A stretch of 38,555 nt of DNA from Lachnospiraceae bacterium (lineage in GTDB: Bacteria > Bacillota > Clostridia > Oscillospirales > Ruminococcaceae). The notes beneath the pieces were generated by a model, which saw nothing but the letters and a program-made list of their open reading frames with translations, made no database searches and was not told the origin of the DNA. Of this stretch, positions 16,393-24,693 are shown piece after piece (position 1 is the first letter of the stretch; each line of letters begins with the position of its first letter). The stretch spans positions 1 through 38,555 of the forward strand of contig JAMPFE010000022.1 of assembly GCA_023664705.1 (NCBI GenBank), written 5' to 3'. Both the position numbers and the translations under genes were made by a program.

Positions 16393-17557
16393 GCAGCTCG
16401 GCAGAGAGCTGAACAGGATAGGCATAGAGGACACGGGGGAGATATTCGCGGACTTTGAGGAGCATTTCGCGGACAGCGCCGCGCAGGGCATCTCCGAGGA
16501 GGAGACCGCGGAGCGTCTGGGGGACGTGAAGGAGATAGCGAGGAGCTATCTGAACCTTGAAAGCTCGCGGATAAACAGCATTATCGCGAGGGACGTCGAG
16601 CACAAGAGGGGCGTGAGCCTTACCAAGCCGGGGAGGAGCGTTCCCGCCGATCTGTCGCTGATAAAGGGCACCGAGGCGATAAACTCCGACTGCGTGAGGT
16701 CGTATACTCCCGAGCATTTGTCCGAGGAGATCTATCCGAATATGAGCGCAAATTCCTCCGCAAGCGTTCCGAACGGCGGGTTTACGGGCAGCTCTAACGG
16801 CAATACTAACGGTGCGGGCAATGCCAACGGCGCTAATGTCGGAGCAGCGGGTGCTGCCGCTGGATCGAACGTTGCCGACGCGTTTTCCAACGCGGGGAGA
16901 GCCGCTATCGACGCGGCAAAGGTGACGGGGCACGCTATCGCGGACGCTTTCGGGCAGAGCGGCGTTAAGGACGCCGTTATCGGGGCGGGAAAATCGGCTG
17001 CCGAGGCTGTGAAAACCGCGGGGCAGAGCGCTGCCGAGGCGATGAGAAGGGCTAAAGCCGAGCACGCGCAGAGGACGGGAGTGTATAACGCGCCGCCGCA
17101 TAACGACGGGGTGCCGAGACCGAACGAGAGCTTCCGCGCGAACACGAACAACGACCGCAAGGGGACGATACCGCCGCAGTACGGCAAAGCCAAGACGAGC
17201 GGCAAGGGCTTTAAGCTGATAAATACGGCGGAGCTGAAGCCGCACCTCAACGTCGGGAAATTCATCGGGGCGCTTTTGCTGGACTGCCTTGTGTGGAGCT
17301 GGCTGATACCCGCGTTTATCGCGGTGATCTTCGGGGGAGTTTTCGGCGGAGCGCTGGGGCTTTTCGGAAACGCGATCGCGGCGCTGTTCGGCTGGGGATT
17401 CGGTACGTATTACTTTTTGAGCAGGCTGTTCCTCGCTATAGGGATGCTCTCGGCGGTAATTATCTTCATTTACGTGGGGATAGTGTTCATTAAGCTGCTT
17501 TTAAGGCTGTTGGCGTTTATTATCAATATGCACATTCGTGCGATCTACGATCTTTAA
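16361..17557 (+). CDS. DUF1700 (HAAS-domain) membrane protein
   Basis: 398 aa from the ATG (a GTG directly before it is also possible). The N-terminal part (about 1-70) is the cytoplasmic HAAS/DUF1700 domain: KQEFLEQLGRELNRI, EEHFADSAAQGISEEETAERLGD. An Asn/Gly/Ala-rich region (about 125-240) is low in complexity. The C-terminal third (about 290-395) has at least two long glycine-rich hydrophobic segments. This family is nearly always paired with PadR, as here. It is thought to be part of a membrane-stress response but its activity is not known. The Ala/Gly insert makes it longer than most relatives. Confidence 0.85.
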   Translation: MKAKNKQEFLEQLGRELNRIGIEDTGEIFADFEEHFADSAAQGISEEETAERLGDVKEIARSYLNLESSRINSIIARDVEHKRGVSLTKPGRSVPADLSLIKGTEAINSDCVRSYTPEHLSEEIYPNMSANSSASVPNGGFTGSSNGNTNGAGNANGANVGAAGAAAGSNVADAFSNAGRAAIDAAKVTGHAIADAFGQSGVKDAVIGAGKSAAEAVKTAGQSAAEAMRRAKAEHAQRTGVYNAPPHNDGVPRPNESFRANTNNDRKGTIPPQYGKAKTSGKGFKLINTAELKPHLNVGKFIGALLLDCLVWSWLIPAFIAVIFGGVFGGALGLFGNAIAALFGWGFGTYYFLSRLFLAIGMLSAVIIFIYVGIVFIKLLLRLLAFIINMHIRAIYDL

Positions 17558-17569
17558 GGGGGCGGGACT

Positions 17570-18940
17570 GTGAAAAAACTTTTCTTCGGGGCTATACCGA
17601 TTTGTCTGGTGAGCTTTATACTGTTCGGGATAAGCGTCGCGTGTCTGGGGACGAGGTACCGCAGCGAGGCTAACAGCGGCTACGTTGCCGTCGACTACGG
17701 GTACCGAACATATATCGACGAGGTCGTGACGAGCTCGGGGGCTTGGCAGCTCGACGCGTATCCGAGCATAATGCTGCGGACGGGCGGCGCGAACGTTTAC
17801 GTGACGCAGAGCGCGGACGAGTTTATCCATATAGGCGTTCTGTCGACGGGCGACGAGAAGGTTGCCGTGAAGGCGGAGAGCGAAAGCGACAGGCTGACCG
17901 TCGAGATACACCCGCCCGAGATAACGTTCGGGGACGCGCTTGATTTCGGGCAGATATTCTGGATAGACGACATTTTCCACAACTCGAACGATATTACGGC
18001 GGTGGTCTCGTTCCCGAAGCTTATTTACGACGCGCTTTATGTGGAGCACGGCTCGGGAACGCTGATGATCGACGGGTTAAACGCCAAGTACAACGACTTC
18101 GACATAGGCTCGGGCAAGTTTGAATTCAGCAAGAGCGAGCAATTTACGGCGCATATGTTTGCCGTGGACATCGGTTCGGGGAACGCCGTTTTAAGCAATA
18201 TGCAGACCGCGCGCTACGATATTGACATCGGGTCGGGCAAATTCGACTTCGGCGGGCTTTCGGGCTACGGCGAGATAAATATGGGCAGCGGAAGCGGAAA
18301 GATAGCCTACGCGAGCTTCGGCGAGAACTACGACGAGAATATTCTGGATATGGGAAGCGGCTCGCTTGACCTGTACTTCCCCGATGACGACGGATGTCTG
18401 CTGTTTACGGATATAGGCTCGGGGAGCGTGAACGTGAACGCTTACGGCATTGAGAAGAAGCTCTCGCTCGGCAGCGACGACGAGGAGCTCGACCTCGAAA
18501 GCGGCATGCATAACCACCAGAATGCCGAGGAAAACGGTGTGCATGCCTACTATATCGATATGGGAAGCGGCAGGGCGAATATCCGCAATACCTCGGAATA
18601 CACCGCGCCGACGATGTTCGAGGGAGCGCCCGATATAAGCAGGTTCGCGCAGATAACGGGCTTTACGGTCGCGGGCGCGGAGGCTGTTTCCGAGGTAACG
18701 GGCGTGACTATTGTAAGCGCGCCGACCGTGGACGGGAACTCGTCGGGTATGTACGCGCAGTCGAACGTGCCCGCAGAGGTCGCGATACCCGAGTACAGCA
18801 CCTCCGTGACGAGCGTGTTTGAAGTGCCTGCGGCGCCCGAGGCTCCCGTGGCGCCCGAAGCGCCGGAGGCTCCCGAGCTGCCCGAGTTACCGGAGCTGCC
18901 GGAGCTGCCGGAACTTCCCGAGCTGCCCGAGATATTTTAA
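17570..18940 (+). CDS. DUF4097 membrane-anchored beta-solenoid protein
   Basis: 456 aa, GTG start with AAGGGGGCGGG before it. One N-terminal membrane helix (about 5-27), then an extracytoplasmic repeat domain (about 45-330) with regularly spaced DIGSGKF / DMGSGS / DIGSGN turns, typical of DUF4097 beta-strand repeats. The tail (about 405-456) is a Pro/Glu repeat: EAP units, then six LPE units (PELPELPELPE). Such a rigid Pro-rich tail could span the wall, which is inference. It is the third gene of the PadR operon. Confidence 0.85.
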   Translation: MKKLFFGAIPICLVSFILFGISVACLGTRYRSEANSGYVAVDYGYRTYIDEVVTSSGAWQLDAYPSIMLRTGGANVYVTQSADEFIHIGVLSTGDEKVAVKAESESDRLTVEIHPPEITFGDALDFGQIFWIDDIFHNSNDITAVVSFPKLIYDALYVEHGSGTLMIDGLNAKYNDFDIGSGKFEFSKSEQFTAHMFAVDIGSGNAVLSNMQTARYDIDIGSGKFDFGGLSGYGEINMGSGSGKIAYASFGENYDENILDMGSGSLDLYFPDDDGCLLFTDIGSGSVNVNAYGIEKKLSLGSDDEELDLESGMHNHQNAEENGVHAYYIDMGSGRANIRNTSEYTAPTMFEGAPDISRFAQITGFTVAGAEAVSEVTGVTIVSAPTVDGNSSGMYAQSNVPAEVAIPEYSTSVTSVFEVPAAPEAPVAPEAPEAPELPELPELPELPELPELPEIF

Positions 18941-18952
18941 TTCGGTTATAAA

Positions 18953-19016
18953 GCGGGGGACGTTCCCAAATCCCGAAAAACATTGCGATAAAATCTTTCC
19001 CCAGTCCCCCGCTTTT
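18953..19016 (+). terminator. Long-loop hairpin after the first DUF4097 gene
   Basis: GCGGGGGAC (18953-18961) pairs with GTCCCCCGC (19004-19012), followed by TTTT. The 42-nt loop makes it a weak or partial terminator that may lower expression of the genes downstream. Confidence 0.45.
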
Positions 19017-19038
19017 AACAATATAAAGGAGAAACGGC

Positions 19039-19206
19039 ATGAAACGGCTGCAATTTTTAAGCATACGCTACAGCTACGGTATTCCCAAGGGGCGAAGCTT
19101 TGCCGAGCTGACGGAGAAGGACATCAAGAGCGCGCTCTGCGTGAAGAGGGTATTTTCGCCGAGGCTCGCGAATAACCTTTTTGGGAAGAAACAGAAAATC
19201 ACCTGA
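19039..19206 (+). CDS. Small basic protein (55 aa) in the DUF4097 operon
   Basis: The product starts MKRLQFLSIRYSYGIPKG and ends NLFGKKQKIT. It is basic, with no membrane helix and no metal motif. An excellent AAAGGAG site lies 7 nt before its ATG, and it ends 17 nt before the second DUF4097 gene, whose own ribosome site lies just after this stop codon. The spacing and ribosome site argue for a true gene. I know no family for it. Confidence 0.6.
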   Translation: MKRLQFLSIRYSYGIPKGRSFAELTEKDIKSALCVKRVFSPRLANNLFGKKQKIT

Positions 19207-19222
19207 CGAGAGGAGAAGCATT

Positions 19223-20095
19223 ATGGCTGAAAAGCAGATTTACAAGTTTAGCAACGAGATAGACGAGGTGGAGGTTTGCTCGCTGGGAGCGCCTATCACG
19301 GTGAAATCCACCGACGAGGACGGAATTACCGCAGAGTACGACAATCCCAACGACAAGCCCGAGTTTTGCGCGGTGCTGTGCGGGAAGAAGCTCACGCTTA
19401 AGGAGAAGGCGGGCTTCAGCCTGTTCTGCGCGAAGCCCAAGGAGGGGTACGCTATCACGGTATCCCTGCCGAAGAAGGTTTACGCGGCGCTGAAGATCAA
19501 CACCGCGAGCGGCGGCGCGGACATCACGGACGAGAGCGTTACCGCGGCGAAATTCGAGCTGAACACAGCCTCGGGAAATATCGCGGTGAGGGCGTTTTTC
19601 GAGGAGCTGAGGATAAAGACCGCCTCGGGGAACGTTTCCGTGACAAATCCCGCAGGGGACGCGGCGAAGCTGCTGAAAATAGACACCGCCTCGGGAAACG
19701 TGCGCGTGGACGGGTACAGAGCCGAGAAGTTCTCGATATGCTCCGTTTCGGGCAATACCGAATACGCGGGCGCGGGCGGCGAGGGCGATATCAGCGTGAC
19801 CTCGGGAACCGTTGACGTGAGCTACGAGGACTGGAACGGCGACCTGAAGATAGGCGCTGTGAGCGGCTGCATTAAGGTGGAGCTGCCCGATGACAGCGGC
19901 GCGGAGGTGCAGTTCGACGGGGTCTCGGGCTTGGTCAAGACCGACCTCGGAAACGAGAGGGGCAAGTTTATGAACCTCGGCAAGGGCACTAACGGCGAAT
20001 TCGGCGGCGGCAACAAGCATAAGGTCTCCGTCAACCTCATGAGCGGGACGGTGACTCTTGCGCAGAGAGCCGAGCCCGCGAAGGAAGCCCTTTAA
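19223..20095 (+). CDS. Cytoplasmic-type DUF4097 repeat protein
   Basis: 290 aa from the ATG that follows GAGGAG; the longer frame from 19181 has no ribosome site. There is no signal peptide or membrane helix, unlike the first DUF4097 protein. Repeats of the form TASGN (KINTASGGADI, LNTASGNIAV, IKTASGNVSV, IDTASGNVRV) run from about 95 to 175, followed by SVSGN, AVSGC and GVSGL turns. This gives a right-handed beta-solenoid pattern. It closes the PadR operon, with repeat copy 2 after it. Role unknown. Confidence 0.85.
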   Translation: MAEKQIYKFSNEIDEVEVCSLGAPITVKSTDEDGITAEYDNPNDKPEFCAVLCGKKLTLKEKAGFSLFCAKPKEGYAITVSLPKKVYAALKINTASGGADITDESVTAAKFELNTASGNIAVRAFFEELRIKTASGNVSVTNPAGDAAKLLKIDTASGNVRVDGYRAEKFSICSVSGNTEYAGAGGEGDISVTSGTVDVSYEDWNGDLKIGAVSGCIKVELPDDSGAEVQFDGVSGLVKTDLGNERGKFMNLGKGTNGEFGGGNKHKVSVNLMSGTVTLAQRAEPAKEAL

Positions 20096-20139
20096 ACGGC
20101 AAATACGGACGTTAAAGCCACATACGCGTTCGTTTGCAT

Positions 20140-20204
20140 GGCGTGCCGCCATAGGCATGCCCAATAAAACGCCCCCGAGAGTTCGGGGGCGGATTTCTGT
20201 AAGG
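20140..20204. repeat. Dispersed terminator-bearing repeat, copy 2
   Basis: Match of copy 1 (7633-7697), again between a rightward and a leftward gene end. The hairpin GCCCCCGA-GAGT-TCGGGGGC is at 20171-20190 and, read leftward, is followed by GTTTTATT. Confidence 0.75.
20171..20190 (-). terminator. Intrinsic terminator of the malic enzyme-metF operon
   Basis: Eight-bp GC-rich stem with T-rich tract on the minus strand, 24 nt past the last stop codon of the leftward operon. Confidence 0.7.
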
Positions 20205-20213
20205 ATATGGTTT

Positions 20214-20870
20214 TTACAGATTGCACTTGAGACCGTCCTTGCGGAAGCGGCAGGTGTCTTTCAGATCGCAGTCGGAGCAGCTTTTGCGCGGGCCGGCGGG
20301 GGGCGTTTCGGAGAGACCGACCACGCCGACTATACTCTTTTGCGGGGTCATCATTTTCGAGGAGGTGCAGCTCACGCCGATTTTCCTGTAGGCGTCGACT
20401 GCCGTGAGGAGCTGAGCCGCCTGCTCCAGCGGGAAATCGCCGTAGCCCGCGGCGTAGCACCATGTCGCGTAATAGCCCTGCATTTCGCTTTGGACGGCTT
20501 GGCGCGCCTGCTCGGAGGTCTGCTCGGCGAGAACGCTCGCCAAGGCGTCCGCGGCGACTGCCTTGGCGCCGTCGGAGAGCTGTAAGCGCTTTAAGAGTCT
20601 GTCCGCGTCCGCGGAGAGCGTTGCAGCGACGACGGCTGCCTTGGGGCAGTTCTCGAGATGACGGGCTATATCGCTGCCGAGGAGCGAAAAACCGCACCCC
20701 GAAAGCGAAATTTCGCCCTCGGAGCGCTCGATATCGAAAACCCTCCACACGAAACGCGGGCGGGCGGCTTTCAGAAGCTCCTCCTCACATTCGTCGACAA
20801 GCGCGGAGAGTCGCTCGTCGGGCTCGCCGCGAACTCCCATATAACGAAGTGCAAGCGCTCTGTCGATCAT
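20214..20870 (-). CDS. Vitamin B12-dependent methionine synthase activation-domain protein
   Basis: 218 aa. It corresponds to the C-terminal reactivation domain of MetH as a separate protein: GYYATWCYAAGYGDFPLEQAAQLL (about 135-160), then AYRKIGVSCTSSKMMTPQKSIVGVVGL (about 165-192). In MetH this domain binds S-adenosylmethionine and helps restore oxidised cobalamin. The C-terminus carries four Cys (CSDCDLKDTCRFRKDGLKC), which could bind metal. Its ATG overlaps the metF stop by 4 nt, so coupling to folate/methionine metabolism is firm; MetH itself is not in the window. Confidence 0.85.
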   Translation of the reverse strand: MIDRALALRYMGVRGEPDERLSALVDECEEELLKAARPRFVWRVFDIERSEGEISLSGCGFSLLGSDIARHLENCPKAAVVAATLSADADRLLKRLQLSDGAKAVAADALASVLAEQTSEQARQAVQSEMQGYYATWCYAAGYGDFPLEQAAQLLTAVDAYRKIGVSCTSSKMMTPQKSIVGVVGLSETPPAGPRKSCSDCDLKDTCRFRKDGLKCNL

Positions 20871-21730
20871 CTTATCACCCTCGAGACGCTGTCGCTGATT
20901 TTCCGTGCGACGTAGGGGTTGTTCATGGTGTACAGGTGGATTCCGTCGACGCCGTTTGCCGCGAGGTCAATTATCTGGTCTATCGCGTAGGCTATTCCCG
21001 CCTCGCGCATAGCCTCGGGGCTTTCGCCGTAGCGCGCGATAAGGCGCGTGAATTTATGCGGCAGAGACGCGCCGCACATCGTTACCATGCGCTGTATCTG
21101 CTTGGCGTTTACGCAGGGCATTATTCCAGCCTCTATGGGGACGTTTATGCCCGCTGCGCGGGCTTTTTCCAGAAAACGGTAAAAATAGTCGTTGTCGAAA
21201 AAAAGCTGAGACATCAGATGTGAAGCGCCCGCGTCGACCTTGCGCTTGAGATTGGCGATATCGTCGTCGAAGGACGGGGCTTCGGGGTGCCCCTCGGGAT
21301 AGCACGCTCCCGAAAAGCTGAGAGAACTGCGCTCCTTCATATAGGCTATCAGGTCGCAGGCGTGCGCGAAATCCTTTTTCGGCTCGATATCGGGGTTGAC
21401 GTCGCCGCGCAGAGCGAGGACGTTCTCGATGCCGAATTGTTGAAATTCGCCGATAACGCGGTCGATATCGGCTTTGGTCGAATTTACGCAGGTGAGGTGC
21501 GCGATGGACTCGGTGTGATACTTTTCCTTGATAGCGGTCGCTATCTCGCGCGTGGAGCAGCCTGGGAGAGAGCCGCCCGCGCCGTATGTAACGCTGATGA
21601 AATCGGGCTTCAGGTCGGTGAGCTCGTCCAGCGTTTTGTAAACCGTCTTGATAGAGCCGTCCTTTTTCGGCGGGAATATCTCGAACGAAAGGACGGTGCG
21701 GTTTTCCTTGAATAATTCGGGTATTCTCAT
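20867..21730 (-). CDS. metF: 5,10-methylenetetrahydrofolate reductase
   Basis: 287 aa, normal MetF length. It reduces methylene-THF to methyl-THF for methionine synthesis. Typical segments: LSFEIFPPKKDGS near residue 15, FISVTYGAGGS (about 44-54), AHLTCVNST (about 77-85), NVLALRGDVN (about 104-113), a central FDDDIANLKRKVDAGASHLMSQLFFDND-type FAD/folate region, and IEAGIMPCVNAKQIQRM. It overlaps the MetH-activation gene downstream and follows the TSCPD gene by 12 nt. Confidence 0.96.
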   Translation of the reverse strand: MRIPELFKENRTVLSFEIFPPKKDGSIKTVYKTLDELTDLKPDFISVTYGAGGSLPGCSTREIATAIKEKYHTESIAHLTCVNSTKADIDRVIGEFQQFGIENVLALRGDVNPDIEPKKDFAHACDLIAYMKERSSLSFSGACYPEGHPEAPSFDDDIANLKRKVDAGASHLMSQLFFDNDYFYRFLEKARAAGINVPIEAGIMPCVNAKQIQRMVTMCGASLPHKFTRLIARYGESPEAMREAGIAYAIDQIIDLAANGVDGIHLYTMNNPYVARKISDSVSRVIR

Positions 21731-21742
21731 GGCGCGCCCCCG

Positions 21743-21994
21743 TTAAGCCTCGGCTTTGAACTGCTTGAGAGCCTCGGCGAGCTGCGCGGGACAGGACGTG
21801 GACTTTGAGCCGCAGCGTATTCCCGAAAGGCGCTCGATGACCTCATCTATTTTCATTCCCTTGACGAGAGATGAAATGCCTTGGAGGTTGCCGTTGCAGC
21901 CGCCCTCCACCTTAAGGTCGGCGATGACGCCGTCCTCTATTTCCAAGATCATTTTGCGCGAGCAGACACCGCGCGGGGTGTATTCGTATTTCAT
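21743..21994 (-). CDS. TSCPD-domain protein (TIGR03905-like)
   Basis: 83 aa from the ATG at 21994, chosen because AAAGGAG precedes it and because an upstream ATG lies inside the malic enzyme gene. Two parts: YTPRGVCSRKMILEIEDG and GGCNGNLQGISSLVKGMKIDEVIERLSGIRCGSKSTSCPAQLAEAL. Conserved Cys residues and the SCPAQL end match the TSCPD module, found also at the C-terminus of some ribonucleotide reductases. Its function is unknown. The start overlaps the malic enzyme stop by 4 nt. Confidence 0.85.
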   Translation of the reverse strand: MKYEYTPRGVCSRKMILEIEDGVIADLKVEGGCNGNLQGISSLVKGMKIDEVIERLSGIRCGSKSTSCPAQLAEALKQFKAEA

Positions 21995-23157
21995 CGGTCG
22001 TTCTCCTTTCTCCATTCGTCCGCGACAGCCTTTGCGACGGCGTTTGCGACGCTTTTGTCGAGTGCCGACGGGATAATACAGTCGGTCGAGAGCTTGTCGT
22101 CGGGCACGAGAGACGCTATGGCATGCGCCGCGGCGAGCTTCATTTCCTCGGTAATAGCCTTTGCGCGCACCGCGAGAGCGCCCTTGAACACGCCCGGGAA
22201 CACGAGGACGTTGTTTATCTGGTTGGGGTAGTCGCTGCGCCCCGTTCCGACGATGAACGCGCCGCTTTCCTTAGCAAGCTCATAGGTTATCTCGGGATTG
22301 GGGTTCGCCATGGGGAACAGCACGGGCTTGTCCGCCATGGACCGGACCATTTCGGGCGTTACAAGATTTGGCTTGGATACGCCGACGAACACGTCCGCGC
22401 CGCGCATTGCATCCGCGAGGGAGCCTTTTATATTGTTCTTGTTGGTAATTTTTGACATTTCGGCGTGGGCGGGGTTTTCGTAGCTCTCGTCGCGGTTTAT
22501 TATGCCGCCGATGTCGACCATTACGAGGTTGCCGACGCCCAATTTCAGCAGAAATTTGCCGATGGCGATGCCCGCCGAGCCCGCGCCGTTGATGACGACG
22601 GTTATCTCTCCGAGTTTCTTGCCCGCAAGCTTGACCGCGTTCATCAGCGCCGCGCCGACGACTATCGCCGTGCCGTGCTGGTCGTCGTGGAACACGGGGA
22701 TATCAAGGCGCTCCTTGAGCTTCGCTTCTATCTCGAAGCACCGCGGCGCGGAGATGTCCTCGAGGTTTATGCCGCCGAAGCTGTCCGAGATCAGCTCTAT
22801 GGTGCGGACTATCTCGTCGGGATCCTTGCTTTTTATGCACAGGGGGAACGCGTCGACGCCGCCAAATTCCTTGAAAAGGCAGCATTTGCCCTCCATTACG
22901 GGCATTCCCGCGAGCCCGCCGATGTCGCCGAGCCCGAGCACCGCCGTGCCGTCCGTGATGACCGCGACGAGGTTGCTGCGGCGCGTGAGCTTGTAGGACA
23001 GCTCGGGATCCTTTGCTATTTCCAAGCAGGGCTGCGCTACTCCGGGGGTGTATGCCAGCGACAAGTCCTCGCGCGTTTCAATGGGGGCGCGGGAGACGAC
23101 CTCTATCTTCCCCTGCCAGTCGTAATGCTTTTTCAATGCCTGTTCTTTTACGTTCAT
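21991..23157 (-). CDS. NAD(P)-dependent malic enzyme
   Basis: 388 aa, the short bacterial form without a phosphotransacetylase domain. It decarboxylates malate to pyruvate. Visible: SLAYTPGVAQPCLEI with the catalytic Tyr (about 34-48), VITDGTAVLGLGDIGGLAGMPVMEGK (about 67-92), metal-site EDISAPRCFEIE and HDDQHGTAIV, and the Rossmann motif INGAGSAGIA (about 190-199). First gene of the malic enzyme - TSCPD - metF - activation-domain operon. GAGGTTTGG lies before the ATG; I did not find a clear promoter. Confidence 0.96.
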   Translation of the reverse strand: MNVKEQALKKHYDWQGKIEVVSRAPIETREDLSLAYTPGVAQPCLEIAKDPELSYKLTRRSNLVAVITDGTAVLGLGDIGGLAGMPVMEGKCCLFKEFGGVDAFPLCIKSKDPDEIVRTIELISDSFGGINLEDISAPRCFEIEAKLKERLDIPVFHDDQHGTAIVVGAALMNAVKLAGKKLGEITVVINGAGSAGIAIGKFLLKLGVGNLVMVDIGGIINRDESYENPAHAEMSKITNKNNIKGSLADAMRGADVFVGVSKPNLVTPEMVRSMADKPVLFPMANPNPEITYELAKESGAFIVGTGRSDYPNQINNVLVFPGVFKGALAVRAKAITEEMKLAAAHAIASLVPDDKLSTDCIIPSALDKSVANAVAKAVADEWRKENDR

Positions 23158-23405
23158 TTTCCAAACCTCTTTTGTATGAAAATCGGGCTTTAATCCGACC
23201 CGTTTTTTGAAGCTTTTTTAGCTGTTTTTTCAAGGCGCTTTTACGCGGTCGTTTTTAGCGAGCTGCATTCGCCGAATACGGCTTTGCAATGCCGAAAAAA
23301 GCGATTTTAAAAATTGCGTTTTCCGTTCAAAAAAGCGTGCGTTTTTTCGCGATTTTTCAACGAAAATTTCGCGTTTTATTCGAGCTTGTTTTTTTCGGCT
23401 CAAAA
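23158..23405. other. Intergenic stretch between malic enzyme and PHP genes
   Basis: About 248 bp with no ORF worth calling. A CGGG / CCCG hairpin at 23184-23202 has TTTTTT after it on the plus strand and ATTTT on the minus strand, so it may act as a weak terminator for the PHP transcript. The rest is rich in GAAAA/TTTTC words with short GCG inverted repeats. Confidence 0.35.
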
Positions 23406-24257
23406 TCAGAGCGCTTTCACCTTGTGGTTCAATATCTTTTCGAGCTCCTCCTCGGGGGTGGGATTTGAGCCGATTTGTATCGCGTAGTGGTTGTAGAAGC
23501 CGTGAAAATCCGAGCCGCCCGTGGTGATGAGCCCATACCGCGCCGAAAGCTCCGTTACCTGTCTTCGGAACGCCTCGTCGGCGCTGGAGTGCCAAACCTC
23601 GACTCCGTCGATAGCACCGTCCGCGGCGAGCTCCTCGAGCAGGTCGAGGCTGTCGTATACCTTGGGATGCGCCATTACGGAGACGCCGCCGCTCGCCTTT
23701 ATCAGCGTTGTCACGAAGCGCACGTCGGGGTAGAAATCCGCCTCCTGCTGCACCTGAGACGCGCAGAGACCGCTTTTCGCGTCGAATATCTCGTCGTAGA
23801 CGCTGCCGTAAAGCTCGGTCGTGTAGCCGTAGTCCATGAGCGCGTGCATTATGTGGCATTTGTATATTGCCTTGCTGCCTGCCGAATACCGCAATATGCT
23901 TTCGAGCGTGATGGGATATTTTTCCAGAACGCGCAGCGCGATGCTCTTTCCGAGCTTCATTCTGCCCTCGGAGGTGCGCAGGCAGAGCCCCTCCAGCCTG
24001 TCGGGCTTTTCGGGCATATAGCACAGGATGTGGACTTTTCTGCCGCGGGCGCTGTCGAACGCCGAGAACTCCGCGGCGGGAACGACCGTTACGTTATAGC
24101 GCTTTCCAAGTACCGCCGAACGCGATAACGAAGCCAAGCTGTCGTGGTCGGTTATCGCAAGGTAGCGGACGTCGTTCCTGTCGGCTTGCTTGATTATATC
24201 CGAGATACCCAGCGATCCGTCGGATATCGTGGTATGGCAGTGCAAATCGGCTTTCAT
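23406..24257 (-). CDS. PHP-domain metal-dependent phosphoesterase
   Basis: 283 aa. PHP metal-binding motifs are complete: MKADLHCHTTISDGS (His6, His8), AITDHDSL (about 34-41), a VPAAEFSA Glu, VMAHPKVY, and TTGGSDFHG near the C-terminus. Relatives (RNase AM/YciV group) act on 3-prime,5-prime nucleotide phosphates or short RNA ends; the true substrate is not visible. The ATG follows GAGGTGAC. Transcribed alone, away from the tRNA gene. Confidence 0.9.
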   Translation of the reverse strand: MKADLHCHTTISDGSLGISDIIKQADRNDVRYLAITDHDSLASLSRSAVLGKRYNVTVVPAAEFSAFDSARGRKVHILCYMPEKPDRLEGLCLRTSEGRMKLGKSIALRVLEKYPITLESILRYSAGSKAIYKCHIMHALMDYGYTTELYGSVYDEIFDAKSGLCASQVQQEADFYPDVRFVTTLIKASGGVSVMAHPKVYDSLDLLEELAADGAIDGVEVWHSSADEAFRRQVTELSARYGLITTGGSDFHGFYNHYAIQIGSNPTPEEELEKILNHKVKAL

Positions 24258-24361
24258 AAGTCACCTCATATTTCACAATTTTCGGCTCCTGTTGCCCTCA
24301 ATTTTCGGCAAAATTGACAAAGCAAGTCTGTCCGCTCTATTTATATAACACACTGCTTAAT

Positions 24362-24390
24362 ATTATACCACATTCCGCGCAATTTTTCAA
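24362..24390 (-). promoter_or_regulatory. Promoter of the PHP gene
   Basis: Leftward TTGAAA (24385-24390), 17 nt, TATAAT (24362-24367), about 105 nt before the start codon. Confidence 0.75.
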
Positions 24391-24465
24391 GTAGTATCAA
24401 AAAATTTCACATCTCCCACACCTTCTTCCCCGCCGCAATTTTTTTCTTTTTTTTCAAAAAAGCTA

Positions 24466-24494
24466 TTGACAAATGTTTCTTCGTGTGATATAAT
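24466..24494 (+). promoter_or_regulatory. Promoter of the tRNA-Leu gene
   Basis: Perfect consensus TTGACA (24466-24471), 17 nt, TATAAT (24489-24494), 16 nt before the mature 5-prime end. Confidence 0.85.
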
Positions 24495-24510
24495 TATATA
24501 GTCGTTAAAC

Positions 24511-24597
24511 GCGAGTGTGCTGGAATAGGCAGACAGGCTAGCTTGAGGTGCTAGTGGCAGTATTGCCGTGTGGGTTCAAGTCCCGTCACTCGCACCA
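24511..24597 (+). tRNA. tRNA-Leu (anticodon GAG)
   Basis: Acceptor stem GCGAGTG/CACTCGC, anticodon arm CTAGC-TTGAGGT-GCTAG giving anticodon GAG (reads CUC/CUU), a long variable arm (TGGCAGTATTGCCG) as in class II tRNAs, T arm GGGTTCAAGTCCC, and encoded CCA at 24595-24597. The integrase gene lies just downstream, so the 3-prime end of this gene is the probable attachment site of the mobile element. Confidence 0.97.
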
Positions 24598-24605
24598 CTG
24601 ATAGG

Positions 24606-24648
24606 ATCTCCGGATCGGCTCATAGAGCCGGTTCGGAGATTTTCTTTT
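24606..24648 (+). terminator. Terminator after tRNA-Leu
   Basis: Long stem: TCTCCG-G-A-TCGGCTC pairs with GAGCCGG-T-TCGGAGA around a short ATA loop, followed by TTTTCTTTT. Oriented rightward. Confidence 0.85.
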
Positions 24649-24693
24649 CGCCAAAAATTCGGTTTTGTTCTTCGTTTGTTCTTTATTTGATAA

